Positions 42,831 through 51,406 of a stretch of DNA of 64,000 nt are shown here, piece by piece. Source of the stretch: Neptunomonas japonica JAMM 1380 (lineage in GTDB: Bacteria; Pseudomonadota; Gammaproteobacteria; Pseudomonadales; Balneatricaceae); contig NZ_AP014546.1 in assembly GCF_016592555.1 (NCBI RefSeq), positions 3,854,501 to 3,918,500 of the forward strand, given 5' to 3'. A model generated the notes under the pieces. It made no database searches. It was not told the DNA's origin and saw nothing but the letters and a program-made list of their open reading frames with translations. Position numbers and translations under genes: made by a program. The first letter of the stretch is position 1. Every line of letters starts with the position of its first letter.

Positions 42831-44213
42831 ATGTCGATACTAAAAGCTACGCTAACGCCTGGTAACAACGTGTTAAACAGTTATTTCCCTGCTCGCACGG
42901 GCAACAACGAAGGTGATTTTGATTGGGATATAGCTAAAGCAATTGTGGTACGAAATCTTTACCGCAAACAGTTAAGCACCAAGTTCACTAAAGGGCTTCC
43001 AAAAGACCCAGAAAACAAAGAATCGTCAGCAATTAACGCCTTCCGTACTATATGCAAAGCCGACTTTAAAGAGCGCTTAGATGAAGCAGGCCTATGGGAG
43101 TACCTCGAAGAAATGTACTTTTCCGGTGAAGCCCTCTATAGCGTTACACCAGAGGCTTTGCTGTTCAAACTGGCTCCGTTAACAGGAAATTCGCCTCAAC
43201 ATCGGTTAGCGGATATGTTTTCTAGTTTAATGCAAGGTCTCTATATTGAGAGCCCCATTCAACAAGAAACCAATTTTCTAGAGCAACAAGTAGTTGAGTC
43301 TTTACGATCAGAAGAGGTTCTATCACTCTTTGAGAGAGGCAAGAAAACCCTTTCAAAAGGCATTAATGAAAAGTCTTTTCTCCCATTTTTAACAAAGCAT
43401 TTCAGGTCCGATCTAAAATTTCTCGCCAGCCACCCTAAGTATTTGATTGATCAACTACAGAATTTACTCAAACTTTACGGCTACCTCTATACTGCACAGC
43501 TAGCACTTAATATTAAAGGGCTGGACTGTGAACCCACTGCTAAGCCTCTGTATTTTATTATGGAGAACGAGACAGCAAGTCGTGAGCGGACTGATTTAGT
43601 TCGCAATGGCCATCAAACGGTGGCCCGCCTGCTGGTTAATATTTTTCCGTACCTTTCAATGTCAGAAGGCCTGCAGGATGTGAGTAAAGAGGATAACGAG
43701 CATCGCTTACCTCTTTGGCAATTGGCACAGAAACTGACGGATGACGACAGTAATAAACTTAGGGAGTACGCTGAAGCCTTTGCCTTAAACCGTAATGAAA
43801 GCCTCACCTTTCTGTTCCCTTATGACAAAAACAATACCGATCCACGCTACTGGTTAAATGTCCTTTTAGAGCTTGCTGTTCAGCAGTTTGATAAAGGTAT
43901 GAAACGATCTGCGGCACAGATTAAGTTTATTAAAGCCACCGAAGACGAGCTATGTAGCACTTTCGTGAAAGCGCGCGGTCAAGTCGGTAAAGTTCTGGTC
44001 ATGAATCAAGACTATATCGCTTTAATTACTAATATAGCGATTGGCATCAAGGACAAACTGCGTTTCCACGAACTATTGACTGAATTCAATTCGCGTGGGA
44101 TTTATTTTGATAAACAAAGTCAGCAGGCTCTCATTCGTTTTTACGAGCGTGTCGGTAATGTAGAGCGTATGAGTGATAGTGGAGACGCCGTTTATGTCCG
44201 TAAAATTCTTTGA
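42831..44213 (+). CDS. dptG: DptG/DndG, phosphorothioation-dependent restriction protein
   Basis: 460 aa, mostly helical, without recognisable catalytic motifs, as is usual for DptG. Its identity rests on position between DptF and the giant HerA-type DptH and on its typical length. It starts 2 bases after dptF and its last 20 bases overlap the start of dptH, implying translational coupling within one dptFGH operon. It likely bridges DptF and DptH in the restriction complex. Confidence 0.87.
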   Translation: MSILKATLTPGNNVLNSYFPARTGNNEGDFDWDIAKAIVVRNLYRKQLSTKFTKGLPKDPENKESSAINAFRTICKADFKERLDEAGLWEYLEEMYFSGEALYSVTPEALLFKLAPLTGNSPQHRLADMFSSLMQGLYIESPIQQETNFLEQQVVESLRSEEVLSLFERGKKTLSKGINEKSFLPFLTKHFRSDLKFLASHPKYLIDQLQNLLKLYGYLYTAQLALNIKGLDCEPTAKPLYFIMENETASRERTDLVRNGHQTVARLLVNIFPYLSMSEGLQDVSKEDNEHRLPLWQLAQKLTDDDSNKLREYAEAFALNRNESLTFLFPYDKNNTDPRYWLNVLLELAVQQFDKGMKRSAAQIKFIKATEDELCSTFVKARGQVGKVLVMNQDYIALITNIAIGIKDKLRFHELLTEFNSRGIYFDKQSQQALIRFYERVGNVERMSDSGDAVYVRKIL

Positions 44214-47200
44214 AGAGTTCGTTGTCCCGCACTTCCTTAAGCTTACCGAAGGCTATATTCAAGCAGGATACCGGTATCAGTTTAAGTCACCTGATGTTGA
44301 TAAAAGTAGAAAGCTCTATCACGCCTTCAGGCACTCCCAGCAAGGCTTAGGTACTTTAAATTTTCAGAATACGACCCTAACTTATATTGATTGTGCGGGG
44401 GTTAAATTAATCCCCGTTATGCACCGAGATGGTAGTGAAACGGGTTACACCGAAAATTTCATCTCCTTCTTACGTGATGTGGTGGCTGCGCAGCAGGGTA
44501 ACTTCGCAGGTACAGCGCTCCTAATTATCCATAACAGCTTACTCGATACCCTGATTAACAGCGCAGAAGATATAACTGCTGAAGGCGGTATTTTTTCTCC
44601 TGCCAAAATCAAAGAGTCCTTGGCTGATGAGATCAATGATAAAGACACCCTAGAGGGGCGAGAAGTATCTAAGATTTTGCTGGAGTACCAATACGACCTG
44701 ATTACTGAAGACAAAGGCAGCATGTTTGGTTTTGAGTCACTTCATGAAGCTATAGCCGATGGTGATATTCGGTTTCACGAGATTGATCTTTTAGAAGATC
44801 CCGCCATTTTGAGTATGTGCGGTGGCGCTAAGCCCACTGAAAACGAAAAAACGCAGGTTCGTAAGCGGCTTGATCAAAACAAAGCCCTATTTGATCAGAT
44901 TTCAGATGTAGTAGAGCACTACTCCGACCAACTATCCGACCACCTGCCTTATTTCAGCGACAGCTTTATAGCCAAGCACTTTGGTCAAGATCAACCAGAT
45001 AGCTGGAAGATGGTTAGTTTTGATGAGTACAGCAAAGAACAAGAACGTAATCGCGAACAGTTATTAGTAATTACGAATGAAAGCTCCGCCTCAGCCAAGA
45101 TAGTAGTACGTACAAAAAGTGAAGCAACATCCGCACAGCGTGAACGACACATATTGCTAGAAGTTGACCCCGGTCGCGACGACTTCGATTTAAGCCTCGA
45201 TTTTAGCGGGAGTAAAATTAACAGCGATGAAATTAAACTTGTCGATAAAACCAACACAATTAGCCGTAATAACATTCAACTCAGCGGAGGCCATGTTAAC
45301 GCCAACCTAACGCTAACCGGAACCATCACTGATAAGCCCCTGTATTTCTCTCTCACGCTGAACCGGCCGAAGACTTCCGAGAAGTTTAAATTTAAGTGCT
45401 TGGTAGTTAAGCAAGGTTGGTTTAATACCGCAGCAATAGAAAACAGCTTCTTAATAAATCCAGTGAAGCAAGTCGTGAGCCTACAGACACAAGAAAGTGA
45501 TCTAGCTGTTTCTCTCTCCGCCGGTTCACAACGAACATCGCTGGATGAAGTTGATCAGTGCTTCGATGTAACCCAGCATGGCATCATCGATTATGAAGCA
45601 CTTGCCAATGAAGTCGAGCGCATCAGCTTTACTCTTTACAATGGTTTAGCTGAACTTGAATTTATTATTGAAGGTGCCGCAGCTACAGAGACTCTGATCT
45701 TACCGCTGATCTTTGACCAAAGTCGCGACAAGCGTTTGTTTAGCGATGCATTTTTTGGTGTTTTTAACCGCTCTAAACAACGGGTATATGTTGAACACAA
45801 AGAGCTTAAAAACGACAAGCCAACACTCGACTTACTTAACCGTGAAGCGACCTGGGTCGACAAGTCATTACTTCATCGCTTTGGTGAAAAGGAAAGTTTA
45901 AACCTAACAGAGATTGCCGAGATTGCACCCGAATTGTGCACAGCCTACCAGGCTCTTTTTGTATATTACGTAGACAACAAGACCTTGCCGTCATTATGTG
46001 GTTGGGGTCCTGAATATCAAATTTTGGTTAAAGCGGTCGTAAATGCCTATCACCGTTATTTGGCATATATTGAACCAAATAAAACGCTCGACGAAGCTGA
46101 TAAAACTGTCTTAAAAATCGGCATGTATAAGCAGGAGGATGGTGAGTGGCTAACGCCTTTTCATCCCTTAGTCCTAGCCTACTACCTGAACTTGGTTGAA
46201 CGAGCGACAGTAGAAGGTGACCAGAGTTTTATCAGCTTACCGAAAGTCACCTTAAACCGTCTCAACCCGCAAGGCTTACTGCCCTTTATTTACGATCCTC
46301 AGCATGAGTTTTCTTACGTAAAAGCCGTTGAAGACAACTGTTTCTGGCTGCACTGTGTACCGTATCAAGAGACCAACTACAGCTATGTAACTAAGCTAGT
46401 ACGCGATAAAATCTCAGAGTTTAGTGCGGCCTTTTCGTGCCTATTTAATATAAAAAAAGGTAGTGCCCGCCCGACTTTAATCATGAATAGCATAAATAAC
46501 TATGACAACCATGAGTTATTTATGGGCATCGTCGAACACATCATAAAACAGCGTACTAAGTGCTTTAATATTCACGTCAATCTCTATGACGATAAGCTGC
46601 AAGACAGTGAGTTTGATCAATTTTCAGAAATGGCCAGTTACGAGAAAATCAAACAGGTTTATGGTCTGAATAAGGGTAAGGCAAAAGACCATGCAGACAC
46701 TATTGTCGACATAATGCGAACGCGTGTGACGTATAGTAAATTCACTCACGGTGATGCGAAAGAGCAAGCTTACGCCCACCTAAGCTTCTTCCGAAACAAT
46801 CAAAAAATAATGGTAATTGATGACGTTAACCCTAAAGAGAAGTTAAGCGGTATTAGCTGTCACGGGCTGATAAATGGAGAAGCATCCAGCAATGAAGGCA
46901 GTAATTACATTACTGGTTTTGGTCTTAAAGGCCTAGAATATGAAAATAGTGAAGTCATAGATATTGCGTTGTTATTGAATCGTTTGAATAAGCCCGCGCG
47001 AAGCAATACCAAAACATATAGTAAAAATAGTTCCATTGCTTTGGCTATTGATGACAAGTTTAAAAGCCTGCTGGATCGTTCCTACGATAGCTCAATTTGG
47101 ACAACAATCATTGACCCTAAAGTAACACTCGATTTTTTTGATAATGATGGCGACACCCTACTGATCCACTACTCAGATCAATACACCAGCTCTGCCGGTT

Positions 47201-49323
47201 ACGATGCGATTACTGTGACTCGCCAATCTGACCTGTACGACAAGGTGCTAGAGAAAGATAATGGTGGCTCAGTCACCGAGTTCAACGCTTTCAATGGTGA
47301 ATGGCTGTTGAAGATGATTACCGATAACGACAACATCCGAAAAGAACGAAAGGGTATATTAGCCGCCTACAAATTAATCAGCTGTTTGCTCTCAAAGTCG
47401 GATATTATCTGGGTGCCAATGTCTGCGGCTGAAATGATACGTGTTTCCGGTAATATCGGCCTCAATATGTCAGAATCAGAGTTCTCTAGGCGGTTACAGG
47501 GCTTCAAGTCAGGGCCTATTTCTGATGATGTTCTATTCGTAGGGTTCAAAAACCAACAGCTTTATCTGCTTTCCTTAGAAGTTAAAACCGGGAGCAGCTA
47601 TAACCCCACTAAAGCAGTTAAACAAGCAAAAGAGCTAGTACGGTATTTAAGCGACCTACTCATCGGGAAAGATCTAGCCGCTAGTCTTTTTCGCAGTTTA
47701 TTTGTGCGCCAGGCATTGATGCAAGTCGATAAGTACGAGCTGTATGGAATCTATCATGATGATTATTTTGCACCATTATTAGCTCACAAAGAGTGGTGGC
47801 TGCAAGGCGATTATTCCTTGGCTGGTATTAAGGGTTATCCGCAGGGCTTTGTGGTTGCGAACTTAGAGAATGACAAGTGTTTTGAGACCAAGCCAGTATT
47901 GATCGATAACATCCTCAAGATTGAAGTGCCATCAAGCTTTATGGCAAAAACCATTTCAACACCTTTAATGGAACTTTGGCAGGACTACAGCGCGACAGCT
48001 GCTGCTAAAATTCAAGATGTGTATTTTTTAAATGCAAAGACTGAGGCAACAACCTTGGTGTTTGACGCGCTGAGTGAACCGGAGCCCTTGCCTACGCAAG
48101 AAGAGCCTGTTCCCGCACTCCCAGTTGAATATGAATCTGTTTCTCACAATGCAGTTCTAGATGTTACGACGGCTGTGATTGAACCTACACCCCAAGCAGC
48201 CCTAAAAGTCTTGATAGGCCATGAAATCAACCATCAAGAACCGGTCTATTGGGAACCGACTAATACCGCCAAGTTTATGAATACCAACTCCGGAATCATC
48301 GGCACCATGGGTACGGGAAAAACTCAATGTACCAAGTCGGTCGTCACTCAGTTATATCGAAACCAACACCAAAATATTGATGGCAAAGCGATTGGCATGC
48401 TGATCTTCGATTACAAGTCAGATTATGTGGATGAGCAATTTCTGAACGCTACTCAGGGAAAGAAATTTAACCTACATAAGCTTCCTTACAATCCATTAAG
48501 TTTATTTGGCGATACGCCAATGCTCCCCGTACATACAGCCCGTGGTTTTTCAGAAACCATGAGTAAAGCTTTTGGTCTTGGGCAGAAACAGCAATTACGT
48601 CTGCGTAAATTAATCGCTGAAGCCTATGAATTAGCTGGCATCAATAAAGCGGATAAAACAACTTGGACCAAACCAGCGCCTACGATCAGAGACGTGTGGG
48701 CGCTGTTTATCGACCAAGAGAAAGTAGAAGAAGACTCACTCTATGCAGCATTAGAAAGCCTTTACGAGCTTGAAATTTTTGAAGACGATATCAATAAGTG
48801 CCACAGTCTTTATGACTTGGTCGACTGTATTACCGTAGTAGAGCTAGCAGGTTACCCTCCGCAGATTCAAAACCTCGTTGTGGCACTGACTCTCGATCTA
48901 TTTTATTCCCAGATGCAAAAGCAAGGTAAACCAGAGGTGCGTGGTGATTTCCGGCAAATCACTAAGATGATTCTGGTTGATGAAGCGGACAACTTTATGT
49001 CACAAGATTTCCCCAGCCTACGAAAAGTTCTTAAAGAGGGGCGTGAGTATGGAGTTGGAGTCACCCTATCGACACAGGATATCACTCACTTTAAGACCAA
49101 AGAAAATGACTATTCCGCTTATATTCTTAGCTGGGTTGTTCACCGCGTTTCACAGATTAAAAGCCAGGATATTAAATCATTGTTCAATAAGGATGATAAG
49201 CCAGAACAGGACAACTTGATGAAAACTATTCGTGAACTAGATAAACACCATAGTTTATATATCGATGGTGATAAGAAAATTTGTAAGATTAAAGATTTGG
49301 CTTTTTGGGAAATATCCACTTAA
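44194..49323 (+). CDS. dptH: DptH/DndH, HerA-type helicase with PD-(D/E)XK-like motif, restriction effector
   Basis: 1,709 aa from the ATG at 44194, with GTGGAG nine bases ahead. A GTG at 44173 in the same frame lies before this ribosome site and is not favoured. A long N-terminal region precedes a PD-(D/E)XK-like signature at about residues 1112-1130 (SDDVLFVGF... LEVKTGSSY). A HerA/FtsK-type ATPase follows with Walker A GTMGTGKT (about 1370) and Walker B ILVDEAD (about 1593), then TLSTQD sensor and a C-terminal arginine-finger-like region. This is the motor and probable nuclease of the DptFGH restriction complex. Full length; no break seen. Confidence 0.9.
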   Translation: MSVKFFEEFVVPHFLKLTEGYIQAGYRYQFKSPDVDKSRKLYHAFRHSQQGLGTLNFQNTTLTYIDCAGVKLIPVMHRDGSETGYTENFISFLRDVVAAQQGNFAGTALLIIHNSLLDTLINSAEDITAEGGIFSPAKIKESLADEINDKDTLEGREVSKILLEYQYDLITEDKGSMFGFESLHEAIADGDIRFHEIDLLEDPAILSMCGGAKPTENEKTQVRKRLDQNKALFDQISDVVEHYSDQLSDHLPYFSDSFIAKHFGQDQPDSWKMVSFDEYSKEQERNREQLLVITNESSASAKIVVRTKSEATSAQRERHILLEVDPGRDDFDLSLDFSGSKINSDEIKLVDKTNTISRNNIQLSGGHVNANLTLTGTITDKPLYFSLTLNRPKTSEKFKFKCLVVKQGWFNTAAIENSFLINPVKQVVSLQTQESDLAVSLSAGSQRTSLDEVDQCFDVTQHGIIDYEALANEVERISFTLYNGLAELEFIIEGAAATETLILPLIFDQSRDKRLFSDAFFGVFNRSKQRVYVEHKELKNDKPTLDLLNREATWVDKSLLHRFGEKESLNLTEIAEIAPELCTAYQALFVYYVDNKTLPSLCGWGPEYQILVKAVVNAYHRYLAYIEPNKTLDEADKTVLKIGMYKQEDGEWLTPFHPLVLAYYLNLVERATVEGDQSFISLPKVTLNRLNPQGLLPFIYDPQHEFSYVKAVEDNCFWLHCVPYQETNYSYVTKLVRDKISEFSAAFSCLFNIKKGSARPTLIMNSINNYDNHELFMGIVEHIIKQRTKCFNIHVNLYDDKLQDSEFDQFSEMASYEKIKQVYGLNKGKAKDHADTIVDIMRTRVTYSKFTHGDAKEQAYAHLSFFRNNQKIMVIDDVNPKEKLSGISCHGLINGEASSNEGSNYITGFGLKGLEYENSEVIDIALLLNRLNKPARSNTKTYSKNSSIALAIDDKFKSLLDRSYDSSIWTTIIDPKVTLDFFDNDGDTLLIHYSDQYTSSAGYDAITVTRQSDLYDKVLEKDNGGSVTEFNAFNGEWLLKMITDNDNIRKERKGILAAYKLISCLLSKSDIIWVPMSAAEMIRVSGNIGLNMSESEFSRRLQGFKSGPISDDVLFVGFKNQQLYLLSLEVKTGSSYNPTKAVKQAKELVRYLSDLLIGKDLAASLFRSLFVRQALMQVDKYELYGIYHDDYFAPLLAHKEWWLQGDYSLAGIKGYPQGFVVANLENDKCFETKPVLIDNILKIEVPSSFMAKTISTPLMELWQDYSATAAAKIQDVYFLNAKTEATTLVFDALSEPEPLPTQEEPVPALPVEYESVSHNAVLDVTTAVIEPTPQAALKVLIGHEINHQEPVYWEPTNTAKFMNTNSGIIGTMGTGKTQCTKSVVTQLYRNQHQNIDGKAIGMLIFDYKSDYVDEQFLNATQGKKFNLHKLPYNPLSLFGDTPMLPVHTARGFSETMSKAFGLGQKQQLRLRKLIAEAYELAGINKADKTTWTKPAPTIRDVWALFIDQEKVEEDSLYAALESLYELEIFEDDINKCHSLYDLVDCITVVELAGYPPQIQNLVVALTLDLFYSQMQKQGKPEVRGDFRQITKMILVDEADNFMSQDFPSLRKVLKEGREYGVGVTLSTQDITHFKTKENDYSAYILSWVVHRVSQIKSQDIKSLFNKDDKPEQDNLMKTIRELDKHHSLYIDGDKKICKIKDLAFWEIST

Positions 49324-49338
49324 ACAGGCTTGAAAATA

Positions 49339-49875
49339 ATGCAAGATTACATGTATAAAAGAATATGTTTCTACGAATTACTATGGATGTGGTTATTCTC
49401 TTTATTCCCTGTTTTATTTGGGGCTGTGTCCATGGCCATTTTCACTAAAAACGGTTTCTTTCAATCCTTTTTGGATGGGCTTATTGCCGGCGAAGTATTC
49501 ATATACTTTGCATCCATGTCGGCTCCATTCTTTTATTTATCTGTAACAAAAATAAAAAATAGCAGAGCAAACAGTAGCGGTATGACTTACTCTCTTGTTT
49601 TGATATTTACCATTATTTTCTTGCTTACTTCCGTCATAATGTTCTCTGCTCACAAAATGTCTCAAATACCTGAATATACAACTGTAAAATCGAATGTAGA
49701 CTCAGCTTGGTTCTCATTTTTTTCATTTTTTGTTTATATAGCAGGAGTCCTTACCTGGTACTACACAATATATGTAAGTAACAAAGAAGCGAGAGGCCAT
49801 GATGAAGTGCTAGAAGAGAAAGTGTCAACGATGGACAACTCACTAAATAAATGGGCTGATGGTGAACAACAATGA
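49339..49875 (+). CDS. Four-helix membrane protein inserted after dptH
   Basis: 178 aa from the ATG at 49339; a TTG at 49330 and an ATG at 49351 are alternatives. Four predicted transmembrane helices lie at about residues 10-35, 45-70, 80-105 and 120-145, followed by a charged cytoplasmic tail (EARGHDEVLEEKVSTMDN). It is not a standard dnd/dpt gene. It lies 15 bases after dptH on the same strand, and its stop overlaps the start of the DGQHR gene as ATGA, so it is paired with that gene. A membrane effector controlled by its partner is possible, but the function is unknown. Confidence 0.72.
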   Translation: MQDYMYKRICFYELLWMWLFSLFPVLFGAVSMAIFTKNGFFQSFLDGLIAGEVFIYFASMSAPFFYLSVTKIKNSRANSSGMTYSLVLIFTIIFLLTSVIMFSAHKMSQIPEYTTVKSNVDSAWFSFFSFFVYIAGVLTWYYTIYVSNKEARGHDEVLEEKVSTMDNSLNKWADGEQQ

Positions 49876-51032
49876 TCTCTATAGAAATACAAGCCATTAA
49901 GGTAAATCAGCCTATCGGAAGCTTTTATATCGGAAAAATGAAAGCATCTGAACTAGTGTCTATTACTTACCCTGACATGAGAGAAATGAAAAAAGAGAAT
50001 GATCTTAATTCATATCTTGGAATTCAACGAGAGCTGAACAAAAAGAGAGCTGAAGAAATCAGACAATATGTAAAAACATTTGGAGCAACTTTCCCAAATT
50101 CAATTATTCTATCTATCGATGACGAACATTGTACATGGAAAGAAGAAAAAGGGCTTTTTGTGATCGAAAGTGAAAACCCAAATAAAATTGCTCGCATATT
50201 AGATGGGCAACATAGAGTGGCGGGCTTCATGAATAAAGAGGCAACGGCATTAGATGAAGACCAATGCCGATTTATCACTCCTGATGGCTATCAAGATTTC
50301 GAGCTTGTTGTAACATTTTTTGTAGGTTTAGATTTACCAGATCAAGCATCTATATTCTCTATTGTAAACCTAAAGCAGACTCCAGTTAGAAAAAGCCTTG
50401 TGTATGACCTTGAAGCACTTTCTAACACTAGGAGTCCGCAAAAATCTGCTCATACTATTGTAGTATCGCTTAATAAAAATAATAAAAGCCCTTTCTATAA
50501 TCGTATAAAACGACTTGGCATAAAAACGCCAGATATCGAAAACGAGAAACTAAGCCAGTCCACAGTTGTTGAAGAGATAATGAAACTTATGTCTCCTGAT
50601 CCATTGGCCGATAGAGAGTATTTTCTTAAAAAGTCAAAATCAGGGCTTTTTTCCAAAAGTATTAAGCTAGAAAATACCGATAAAGATAGCTTTAAAAAGT
50701 ATCCATTAAGGGAACTATTTATTAATGAGAGAGATGACGATATAGCGAAAATGCTTTGGTCTTATTTTGATTCAGTGAAAGCGTCATGGCCCGAACAATG
50801 GGATAAAAATAACAAAAAGGCAATTTTAAATAAAACTGTTGGCTTTTACGCTTTAATGCATTTTTTCTCAGATTTAGTTGCAAAAATGCCTCCTACAGAA
50901 GATATAAGAGACTATTTTCAAAAATCTATTAAAAAAGTAACATTTCAAAAATCTGATTTTGACACCAATATGGAGCCATCATCAAAGACTACATCAAGAC
51001 TATACGGAATCATGAAGAGTAGCCTTTCCTAA
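49872..51032 (+). CDS. DGQHR-domain protein, second DndB-like protein of the locus
   Basis: 386 aa. The DGQHR motif is at residues 111-115 (ARILDGQHRVAGF), with FSIVNLKQTPVRKSLVYDL downstream as in DndB/DGQHR relatives. It differs greatly from the true DndB at 54998. DGQHR proteins resemble ParB-like nucleases and nucleotide-binding folds, and the best-known member, DndB, represses dnd transcription. This one is coupled to the four-helix membrane protein and converges on dndE. It could be a regulator, or an independent two-gene module lodged between dptFGH and dndBCDE. Confidence 0.82.
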   Translation: MISIEIQAIKVNQPIGSFYIGKMKASELVSITYPDMREMKKENDLNSYLGIQRELNKKRAEEIRQYVKTFGATFPNSIILSIDDEHCTWKEEKGLFVIESENPNKIARILDGQHRVAGFMNKEATALDEDQCRFITPDGYQDFELVVTFFVGLDLPDQASIFSIVNLKQTPVRKSLVYDLEALSNTRSPQKSAHTIVVSLNKNNKSPFYNRIKRLGIKTPDIENEKLSQSTVVEEIMKLMSPDPLADREYFLKKSKSGLFSKSIKLENTDKDSFKKYPLRELFINERDDDIAKMLWSYFDSVKASWPEQWDKNNKKAILNKTVGFYALMHFFSDLVAKMPPTEDIRDYFQKSIKKVTFQKSDFDTNMEPSSKTTSRLYGIMKSSLS

Positions 51033-51053
51033 GCCATAATTAGAAATAAATAT

Positions 51054-51071
51054 GGCTGCTATAATGCAGCC
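51054..51071 (-). terminator. Terminator of the dndBCDE operon
   Basis: On the minus strand the stem GGCTGC/GCAGCC with a 6-base loop is followed by ATATTTATTTC. It overlaps the last bases of dndE between the convergent operons. Confidence 0.6.
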
Positions 51072-51406
51072 GCAAATTCCTTTAAGCTTTTAAGATTTCG
51101 AATACTAGCAATCCCATCTTCCACGTGTGATGCCCAGGCTAGCTCAAGCCCTTTAGAGTCGAGTTCTGGGTAGTACTTTCTAAGCAAGGTCTCCACCGCT
51201 AACTCAAGATCACCCAGCCAAGTTATCTTATCAAGCACAAGAGAACCATCTAAGTTAATAGCCTCTCCCGAGAAACGATAGCCACTCTCTAGTGATCTAA
51301 AGAAGGCAATACGCGAAGCAACATTAGGTGTAATACCTGTGTAGCCCTTCAACTTCTTCAGATGCTCTTCAGTCTGTCTTTTTAGGTGCATTCGATTAGG
51401 CAACAT
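51059..51406 (-). CDS. dndE: DndE, DNA sulfur modification protein
   Basis: 115 aa from the ATG at 51406, which overlaps the dndD stop as TGATG and has GGAGGTGG just ahead. A longer frame to 51436 would run inside dndD. It is a small helical protein (LKRQTEEHLKKLKGYTGITPNVASRIAFFRSLESG) of typical DndE length. DndE binds nicked DNA and is required with DndC and DndD for phosphorothioation. It is the last gene of dndBCDE. Confidence 0.92.
   Translation of the reverse strand: MLPNRMHLKRQTEEHLKKLKGYTGITPNVASRIAFFRSLESGYRFSGEAINLDGSLVLDKITWLGDLELAVETLLRKYYPELDSKGLELAWASHVEDGIASIRNLKSLKEFAAAL

Noticed and set aside
44173..44193. Upstream GTG start for dptH
   Set aside because: The ribosome site GTGGAG lies downstream of it and serves the ATG at 44194.
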